Source: Meandrina meandrites
Taxonomy: Eukaryota > Cnidaria > Anthozoa > Scleractinia > Meandrinidae
Assembly: GCA_963693305.1 (NCBI GenBank)
Contig: OY855908.1
Span: 30,005,305-30,069,304 of the forward strand
Length of the DNA: 64,000 bases
Direction: 5' to 3'
In this document: positions 56,254 through 64,000 of the stretch, piece by piece
Layout: each line of letters begins with the position of its first letter
Position numbering within the stretch: position 1 is the first letter of the stretch
Translations under genes and position numbers: made by a program
Notes under the pieces: generated by a model
Told to the model about the DNA's origin: nothing
Databases searched by the model: none
What the model saw: only the letters and a program-made list of their open reading frames with translations

Positions 56254-56793
56254 AAAGACTTAACAAAAGAACAATTTTATTAAAAGAGACTTAGACGTGC
56301 CGTATCAACCACTCTGTGCTCACCATGTAAGTATTATACTAGTCCTTAGGCTACACCCCTTTGCACTAATGTTGGAGCTCTAATATTATATTCACGTGTA
56401 AAGAAAAAAGGTCAGTGTCAACTTTAACCGCGCCTCTACCCCCTTGTGTCTCGCCATTTTTATTTCACCTTCGCGCTGGACGATTTTATAGGCCGGAGAG
56501 TAGAAGCTGATAAAGTGATGAATAGAAGTTAAACAGACTAAAAAATGAATAAGAGACACAAAGGGAGGGGGGATAATTTGCGGTGCCACCCGACACACTT
56601 TCACCTGTGGGAAACTAAAATTAGCAAATTAAAATTCTTAAATTCGTGAAAAAGCAAATGCAAAATTTGAGCGCCAACAATGATGTCCAAATTAAACCTG
56701 TCTTTCAGAGCAAGAAGATTGGTCAATTCCACGCTCTGAAAGAGAAAAAGTTCCTTATTGTTAACAATCAATGCTTGGTCTAAAATCTGAATT

Positions 56794-56880
56794 GAATGTA
56801 ATCTGTGCGGCGCCGATTATGTCGGCTATACAACCCGAAGCTCACACCAAAGCGTCAGCGAACACAAATATTCAGCAATA
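56794..56880 (+). mobile_element. Penelope-like GIY-YIG fragment
   Basis: The frame reads ECNLCGADYVGYTTRSSHQS, then VSEHKYSAI, matching the GIY-YIG signature seen at 36993-37205. It is cut at 56881 by a different repeat ('gtattcactcacgtgaccag'), which also occurs reversed near 11955-12003. Confidence 0.6.
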
Positions 56881-57480
56881 GAGCGTATTCACTCACGTGA
56901 CCAGCGGCCATATTGCTTTACTTAAACAAAAGACTATTTTTGAATAAAAATAGATCTTGAATTCCCGGTGGGATAGCTTGCCATTTCTTTGGAGTCGACC
57001 AGCACCTCATTGAACATCTCACATGATTGGCCATAAGAACAATAGGACAAAGGGCACAAACAATGCCCCTATCCCTGAAGACAATGAGCAATATTGTTTT
57101 ATAATGCCTCTCAAATTAGTTTCTTTGATTTGGAACACCAATATTATAGCCGATTGCTGTATGAAATCAAAACAAACCCAGTGAACGCGAAATTCGCAGC
57201 TTTATCTCATGAGCACTCACAAATCCGAAATCCTTGCTTTACAATTTCTCTGGGGCATAATGTCAGCTAGAACTCGGTTCACAAACGGTTTTTTCCCAGC
57301 CACTGAACGTAAAACCTCAACGGAACTGGACTCACATGCGATACAAGAAAAACTCAAAACTGACATGGATTAGCATACGCAACTGACATATAACGCCACG
57401 TGCAAAGGAACAAATGTACAAACTATGAAAGAAAATACTGACTAAACAAGCATTTCTAACAAATATGGCTGTCGTGACGC
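56881..57480. other. Repeat-derived intergenic sequence
   Basis: The first 60 bases match 11955-12003 in reverse. The remainder shows no gene and no clear ends. Confidence 0.35.
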
Positions 57481-58101
57481 TCCATCGGGAGGAACATGGT
57501 CTACCAAAGACTGATTTGGAAGACAAATAATTTCACATTACTATTATTTTTTTTGAGAGAGAGAGGTTTTAATAAGAAATTGAACCCTGAGTTAAATACT
57601 CGGGGATACGCTATGAGTCCTTTATTCCGTGCTGAACTCTTTACGTGACACTGCGTGTAATTACCTTATTGCATTATCATTATATCTTCACCCTTTTATT
57701 CATGTCTCTTAAGAATTTTTTTACATTTATATTCGTAAACAATTAAAATTCACTCAGGTTAAATTTATCACGCGTTTCACTTTCCTTGATGAAAAAGGCC
57801 ACACTGCCATCAGGGGGAAAGAGGGTATCAGTTTTCGAGGAGAACTGCCGGACAGCTGAATATTCTACCATGTCCATGCTTTACAATTTCAAAATGCAAT
57901 ATTTAAGTCGGGCACTCAATTCGCTCAATTCGCTGTCAATGTTAGTTCCTGCACTAACATGCTTGGCAGTTGTAATTGCCACTGCCGGTCAGTCGACACT
58001 TAAGCCCATGCAGACCCAATAGAAATTCTGACACAACAAGGAAATTTCGCGGACGACTTAGTTATTTTGGCAGTGTGAAAAATAATAATTTTAAAATAAA
58101 T

Positions 58102-58164
58102 ATGACCAGAGAAATGCTTGTAAAACTAAACGCAAAACTAGGCAACCCTGCTTTTATTGCCTAA
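58102..58164 (+). promoter_or_regulatory. Upstream short frame of the A2 receptor (20 codons)
   Basis: Counterpart of 50053-50115, beginning MTREMLVKLNAKLG with one substitution. A 22-codon frame at 58259 is also kept and stops at the equivalent place. Confidence 0.3.
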
Positions 58165-58355
58165 TTGATCAAGCGTCTTTTCAGTAGTCATTGGCTTAAA
58201 CGAAATTGTCCTGATCCAAAAATTCACACAGATGATATTTTCTCGCATACATTAAAGAATGATCAACAAAATACGCAAACTTGAATTCCGTTTATTACGC
58301 CACCGAACGTGCTGCAGGTGCCTCTAATTCCGTGAATCCTGCGACTGTCTTGACG

Positions 58356-59402
58356 ATGTGTCTATTTAACTGCACGGAAAACTCCACTGGTCTCAGCTCC
58401 ACAGCAAGCCAAAGCTGTGAATTGGTCGCTGAAAGTTCACTGTTTGTGAAATGCCTAAAAACGTTCGCTTATGCTGTGATCATGTTGTTTTCGCTGCTTG
58501 GAAATACAGCTGTGATTGTTATCGTTTCCAAACACAAAAAAATGTGGACCACGACAAATTACCTGATCGCCAACATGGCTGCATCTGATCTATTAATTTC
58601 AGCGTTTGCCGTGCCAAGAGAACTCACGGAAATTTACACTGGTCCTCGCAGATGGTTCATAGATGGACTAGCGGGTTTGATTCTGTGCAAGCTTGTCTAT
58701 ATCTTTCAAGACATTTCAACTGCGGTGTCCATACTTAGCCTTGTCGTTATTGCCATTGACAGGTATCGAGGAGTGGTTTTCCCATTCCGTCCTCCGATCA
58801 TAACATCCAAAGTTTCTAAGGTTGTGATTGCCATTATTTGGATTGTGGCACTGGGTGTGCACGGTACGTATTTCTATACTGTACGTCTAGTGATGAGTGA
58901 TAACAAGTCTTACTGCACATTTAGTTGGGCGCCAAAGTTCGAAGAACGACAGACACAGGAGTGTTACTTTATTTTCATTTTAGTTTTTTTAATTTTGTTA
59001 CCTCTGTGTGTAATGCTTACTTTATATGTACTTATCGTGTTAGAGTTGAAAAAACGGTCACATACACAAAGCGAAGCGTCACAATTGAGACGCCAAAGAC
59101 AGAGAGAAGATGCAGCAATAGTAAAACGAATCATGTGCATAGTTTTCCTTTTCGTTTTATGCATAACTCCGATCACTGTTGTGGCATTTCTTTATTATTT
59201 TGTATGGGACTGGAATATTCCGTGTGGAATGGACCAATTGTTTCCTGTAGTGAAATTCGTTTTCTACTCAAACGCCTCGTTGAATCCATGCGTGTATTTT
59301 ACTTTAAATGATAAGTATCGCAAAGCATTGAGAGATTTATTAACATGCAAGAGTTCACAAAAGGAAAACAGGAATCACCTCCCGATGAACTTGCTTCAGT
59401 AA
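58356..59402 (+). CDS. Class A G protein-coupled receptor A2 (intronless)
   Basis: A 348-residue paralogue of A1, almost identical from TM1 to TM4. It keeps the TM1 Asn, the TM2 Asp, the loop cysteines, DRY, CITP in TM6 and NPCVY in TM7. Differences cluster in the N-terminus (one glycosylation site fewer), the second extracellular loop (MSDNKSYC against VRNNKSYC), TM5 and the C-tail (KSSQKENRNHLPMNLLQ). These are places where ligand choice or trafficking could change. The first ATG is at 58356. The frame is open upstream to a TTG at 58281. AATAAA signals follow at 59415 and 59465. The ligand is unknown. Confidence 0.92.
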   Translation: MCLFNCTENSTGLSSTASQSCELVAESSLFVKCLKTFAYAVIMLFSLLGNTAVIVIVSKHKKMWTTTNYLIANMAASDLLISAFAVPRELTEIYTGPRRWFIDGLAGLILCKLVYIFQDISTAVSILSLVVIAIDRYRGVVFPFRPPIITSKVSKVVIAIIWIVALGVHGTYFYTVRLVMSDNKSYCTFSWAPKFEERQTQECYFIFILVFLILLPLCVMLTLYVLIVLELKKRSHTQSEASQLRRQRQREDAAIVKRIMCIVFLFVLCITPITVVAFLYYFVWDWNIPCGMDQLFPVVKFVFYSNASLNPCVYFTLNDKYRKALRDLLTCKSSQKENRNHLPMNLLQ

Positions 59403-61302
59403 AATTAAATACATAATAAAGAACGTCTCGCTGACTGAAATGATAAAAGACATTTTAGTTGCTAAATAAAATAATGATATAATTAGACTCTTTGAAAGTG
59501 CCTTTTTGCTCAAATATAATGGTAATCGGCCAGGAATTGGGCTGGCTAATATACCTTGTAGATTTTGATTTTAGTTTGCGATTATCTACTACATATTGAT
59601 ACATATGTTGACATATGTAATACGTAATATACGATCAACACAACCTGAGGCAATGCAGTATGAACAGAAAATACTAGGAGCAACAGATCAGTGACAAACC
59701 TCGCTGGAAATATGTCATCGACACTGGTGCAGCGCACAGTAAACAACAGAGAAAGGGACAGAGTGTGAGACTCCGGTCCGGTCAACGAGAAAAAAGAGAC
59801 ATCAGACTGCCAGCACAGCTGCAAGCTCTACAGTGTTCAGATGCCCAGTGTGTCCGCAAACTGGCCATTCGCTCGATCCGAAATCCAGCTCGCTAACCAT
59901 TAGGCCTGCGCGTCTCTGGAACAACGATGATGTAGTGCATAGTAAAAAAAGCCCTTGTGCGTTCTAAAACGCCGATAGCAAAATAAAACAAAACACAACC
60001 AAAAACAGCGAGTAACTGTTTATATGTACCTTAGCATACATGGCTACAGATACCGCCTCTTACAAAAGCAACAATTAATGAATTTCAGAATATTGTGAAC
60101 ACATAGAGGATAGTACGTCTGTGGTTAGAAAAACTGTGCAAGTGTTTCACTGGAAAATAAACCACAACTGGAACTGTATTGGTGTATTTTGCATATCCTC
60201 ACTAGTGAGGTAATCGATGATGTCATTTCGCGCCGTTGCACGGCTGCCGGGTGAAAGATTGCGAGCGATGGAGAACTTAAGTTCATTGAAACTAACGAAA
60301 TTGTTAAATATTACATATTGCAAAGTTGGTGAGTTTTTTCTCGTTCTATACATTGAAACAGTCACATTATATGAAATAGTTAGAGCCTCCAGCAGCCTAG
60401 CTGCAAACATGTTAATGGTTTGTGCTTTCGATTCACTTCTGTAGTTTTTGTCTATATAATAAAAATAAAATTAATTGCACGTTGGCTCAAAGGTATGAGT
60501 TTCACGTTTCATATCTTAGATACTGTTTTTGCCACTCGAAGGTAAAATTCACATCTTTTCGGATGTAATATCCTCAATATATAGCCCATTCAGATGTGGA
60601 AGGAGCTCTTTTAGATTCGGTGCAAGACGTTTAACAACGCTAAAAAAGACTTCTTTAATTATTTGTTATAAAAACTATACAACAGACTCCTGATGAGACT
60701 AAAAATCTATTTTCAGTTGCGTTTAATTTATTCGAATGGAAAATAACAAAATGGCATAACAGTGTCGCAAGCAAAATACAGCATGGCCCCGGGGGGGGGC
60801 TTGAAGAACAAAACTTTTTAAACGATCACTTATTCATGGAAAACATCAAAATATAATTATATTTTAGCTTGTTAATACATTTTATTACCAACTCAGAGCT
60901 AATATACGCCGGAATTAAGATAAAAAAAGCTTCCGTTTGGATTTTAACCAGCATTCATATTGTCTTTCGGATACACTTACTGTTTTAGTTCACCCATGAT
61001 CGCATTCAGGCAACTGGGTTTTACCATATCTCAGTGCAAAAAGTTCAATCTACATTTGTACTGCAGCTGCATTTTGCTTTTTAACACAGACAGCTTCACG
61101 GGGCACGCCGATATGTTATCAAATAACAACTGTTGTAGCTGCGATATCGTAGGAAGCTCTAGCATGAACTAGAGGACTGAAATCATTGGCATGAAAAAGC
61201 GGTTTCTAATAACAAATGTGCCGTCACTTTTGTAAGTTTCAGCCTTCAGCCGCACCTATATTTTATTAGCTTCTGGTGTGACAGGAGAAGATCCGTGGAA
61301 AA
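59403..61302. other. Between receptors A2 and B2
   Basis: Non-coding duplicate of 51550-54146. It includes the trimmed SINE head at 59866-59920 and the dispersed repeat at 60478-60575. A short G-run lies at about 60786-60797. None of the frames is preserved in copy 1. Confidence 0.55.
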
Positions 61303-62397
61303 ATGAATGAATCACTGAATCAACCTGTCTCTTCACCAATTTTCCTGTCATTTATCAACAACTCTTCGTCGTCGAAAAATGAAAATTGCAAGACACTTTC
61401 AGAAGATTCTTCTCTAGTAATGACTATCAAGATTCTGATTTACAGCTTTGTTCTAATTATTTCCCTCCTTGGTAACTGTACCATTATTGCAATTGTTGCA
61501 CGGAACAAGCGCATGCAAACAACTATCAACTACCTCATTGCAAATATGGCAGTATCCGACCTGCTGATTCCGACCATTGCTGTTCCGATGAAACTCTGCG
61601 AGATCATGGTTGTCCCCCGAAGATGGCTAATAGACGGGATCGTGGGTTTGATTTTGTGTAAGGCTCTTTATTTCATACGAGATATTTCAACGGCTGTTTC
61701 CATTCTGAGCCTGGTGGTTATTGCAATCGACAGATACAGGGGAATAGTTTTTCCATTCTACCCACCAATCATATCACCTAAGCTTTGCAAAATTATCATT
61801 CCAGTGATATGGCTCGCATCTATGGCGCTTCTCGGTGTCTATTTCTACGCCTTTCGACTCGTATCTTGTAATAAGAGAACTAATTGCGACTTCAGTTGGG
61901 CGCCTGATTCTGTTCACCGAAGAACAGAACAATATGTCACAGCCGTGTTTGTTCTTATAATTGTACTCCCTTTCTGCATTATAACATACTTGTATTCTCG
62001 AATTATTTGGAGTTTAAGAAAGGAAGAATCCACAAGGGGTGTGTCGTCAACTACTTCACGTCGTCAAAGATATAAAGAAAACACCAAAGTGTTTAAGAAC
62101 ATCTGCGCTATAGTGGTCGCATTTGCGCTTTGCGTGCTGCCCACATACATTTATGCCATGCTGTATTATTTTGTGTGGAAGTGGAAAATGCCCTGCAATA
62201 TGAGGCAATTTGGCTTTACTGTACATTTTGTTTTGTATTCAAACGCTGCCATATCGCCAGTGATTTTTTATGTGTTTAATCATAGATACCGTGAAGGCCT
62301 GAAAGATATTCTAAGGCAGTTCCATTGTTGGCCCAAAGACAACAGGGTCATATTTAATCACGAAGAACTAGAAATGAATAACGTGCAACATCCATGA
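61303..62397 (+). CDS. Class A G protein-coupled receptor B2 (intronless)
   Basis: A 364-residue single-exon receptor. The N-terminus is Asn/Ser-rich with several glycosylation sites. Landmarks are N58 (SLLGNCTII), D86 (MAVSDLL), C119 and C195 for the loop disulfide, DRY at 143-145 and P280 in TM6 (CVLP, no tryptophan). TM7 reads NAAISPVIFYVF, so the usual NPxxY asparagine is a serine (S318) and the tyrosine is shifted. It is clearly related to A1/A2 (shared IDRYRG, PRRW, FSWAP, YYFVW) but much more diverged than they are from each other. The start ATG is at 61303. An AATAAA lies at 62803. It probably signals through G proteins, with altered TM7 activation geometry. The ligand is unknown. Confidence 0.92.
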   Translation: MNESLNQPVSSPIFLSFINNSSSSKNENCKTLSEDSSLVMTIKILIYSFVLIISLLGNCTIIAIVARNKRMQTTINYLIANMAVSDLLIPTIAVPMKLCEIMVVPRRWLIDGIVGLILCKALYFIRDISTAVSILSLVVIAIDRYRGIVFPFYPPIISPKLCKIIIPVIWLASMALLGVYFYAFRLVSCNKRTNCDFSWAPDSVHRRTEQYVTAVFVLIIVLPFCIITYLYSRIIWSLRKEESTRGVSSTTSRRQRYKENTKVFKNICAIVVAFALCVLPTYIYAMLYYFVWKWKMPCNMRQFGFTVHFVLYSNAAISPVIFYVFNHRYREGLKDILRQFHCWPKDNRVIFNHEELEMNNVQHP

Positions 62398-62409
62398 TAT
62401 ATTTATAGA

Positions 62410-64000
62410 ATGCCATTTAGTGAGACGTGAAAAGTGGAAAGACCTTTTAAGGTGAAAGTGAAATTGAGAACAAAAGATGATTTCAGCACCAGCTTTTTTT
62501 TTCATTTTTAATTTGACGACTCTCAATTTTTAGTCTTCTACTATGCTACTTATGTATGATGCAGTGGTAAACAGAATTGTGTTCACTTGAATAACCTGAA
62601 AACAAAATGAAAATGCCTTCAGGTGCAAGGTTTAATGTAAATGTGTGGTAATCGTTAATTTGAAAGTGTTATATTGTTTCACAATGCGGTTAACTTCCTC
62701 GTGGGGAGGTATTAATATAATTAGTATAACACATTAAATCACTTGAAGTTTGGGGAAGGAAGAAGCCACAGGGTCGCCATTTTGTCAACCATGTAAAAAA
62801 AAAATAAAAGGTCTTCAACAACATCAGTCTTAATAGCATTTTTTGCTTTTTTCTTGCTTTCCGTTATGTCTTACTCTCGATAAATGTATTTAAAGTTACC
62901 GGTATTGCACTGATGGTCGCGCTGGCATGTGTTGACAATGACATTTCCTTTATCCTGTTTTCTTTTGGGATCAAATGGTCATGATAGTCAAAATCATGAA
63001 GTCGTGTAATATTAAACAATTAGGCTTTGCCTTTTATCGCGTTTTATAATAAATAGCTGCCATATCGCGAAGGCCAATAACTGCACATCTTTCCATGTCA
63101 GTGAAATGGAAAATATTACATCCTTGATAATGAAAGCTGTATTCGCAGGCTGTGAAAACGATAGAATGCCATTCAGGCAGAGGTGGACACCTAGGGCTCA
63201 CTTCCACACGTAAAACGTTGACGTCTGCGAGTCCGCCATCGTTATGGATTTAAACCTTTCCACACGAAAACGTATACGTAGTGGGTGGGGGGGGGGGGGG
63301 GGGGGGAGGGTAGCAACGAGACCTGGAGCTAAGTTTACATGAAGTTTAGCCGACTGAGACAAATACATAAAAATTGATAAAACATTGTTAATTGACAGGT
63401 AAGAACCTATTTGTTTTCATCAGAATGTTTTATTTATGTATCTTGCTCCTTCTGAATTAATCACAACTGATTCGTATTGATGAGTGTGCCGGTTTGTAAA
63501 TTTGTTTTTGCTTGTAGAAGATTTCGGCGAAAGAGGCCTGAACACGCTTGCCTCGATTCTATATAAGAACACATGAAGCAACTAGTAACCAGGATGACAG
63601 GAAGTTTCCCCAATCGGAAGCTAGGAAATGACACAAGCTACATAAAATTATTTATTTTTAGAAATAAATATTATTTATGCCCGGTGAGACAATATTTAAG
63701 GCCATTAAAGGTCCTAATGCATTTCCTTGGGCCGCAGGTAACTGGTTTTATGTCTTTGTCAGCGTCATCAACGATATTACCAACACTTGTAGCAAAGGAC
63801 CTTGATATGTTCTTAGATCAGCACGTATGAACAAACTGGTCCAGATCAATAGCATTAGGTATCTGTTTGATAAGGGAACGCTCCAGTTAATATATACAGC
63901 ATATTACACGGCAGCGAGAAGATAACCAAACATTATGTCTGGGCATAATGTTGTTTATGTCGAGGCAGTTTCATTTGATAACCCGTTGGGAGGATTCGTA
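62410..64000. other. Downstream of the receptor cluster, nothing recognised
   Basis: No supported frame was found. The one at 63573-63830 has no family resemblance. A long G homopolymer lies at about 63283-63306. No counterpart exists in copy 1, because its B receptor is cut. Confidence 0.4.

Larger units (their letters stand above)
56275..62400 (+). repeat. Duplicated receptor unit, copy 2
   Basis: This is the counterpart of 48520-54410, containing intact A-type and B-type receptors. A block at about 56600-57480 has no good match in copy 1. It holds a Penelope fragment and other repeats that were either inserted here or lost there. Confidence 0.8.

Noticed and set aside
63573..63830. 85-codon plus-strand gene near the window end
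   Set aside because: No domain, no splice support and no counterpart elsewhere. It is consistent with a chance frame.

Overview
The window looks like nuclear DNA of an anthozoan cnidarian, most likely a stony coral. It is AT-rich, its genes are split by GT-AG introns, and it is crowded with short inverted-repeat transposons, tRNA-derived SINEs and fragments of LINE and Penelope-like elements. The gene content (a ZP-domain membrane protein, a C-type lectin/EGF receptor, tandem class A GPCRs, a SABATH-type methyltransferase) is what I would expect in a coral. I cannot name the genus. No bacterial-style operons, rRNA genes, intact tRNA genes or CRISPR arrays were seen.

Layout. 1-2100: repeats, including a TTAA-flanked MITE. 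2101-7152: a six-exon plus-strand SABATH-family methyltransferase that carries at least two clear disabling lesions and a third probable one, so I call it a pseudogene. 7239-14834: transposon territory (a 1.5 kb repeat with a MITE inside it, two LINE ends, a SINE, hairpin elements). 14835-22693: a six-exon plus-strand gene for a type I membrane protein with signal peptide, C-type lectin domain, two EGF domains, stalk, one membrane segment and a cytoplasmic tail. 22694-28178: nested DNA transposons and a SINE. 28179-33863: a six-exon plus-strand gene for a compact ZP-domain protein with a furin-type site and a membrane anchor. 33900-48500: mainly non-coding, with a degenerate tandem repeat, a Penelope-like endonuclease fragment, a 1.8 kb AT-rich higher-order repeat, and a region with a recurring 18-base motif. 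48520-62400: a tandem duplication of about 6 kb units, each with one A-type and one B-type intronless GPCR gene. The upstream B-type copy is cut off after the second membrane segment. 62400-64000: nothing recognisable.

How the genes relate. The three intact receptors (50308-51360, 58356-59402, 61303-62397) are close paralogues and form a local cluster. The two copies of the duplicated unit act as controls for each other: insertions present in one and absent from the other can be placed after the duplication. The lectin and ZP genes both encode secreted-then-membrane-anchored surface proteins, but nothing ties them functionally to each other or to the receptors. All exon boundaries were placed by eye from splice consensus, frame and family resemblance. 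No transcript evidence was available.
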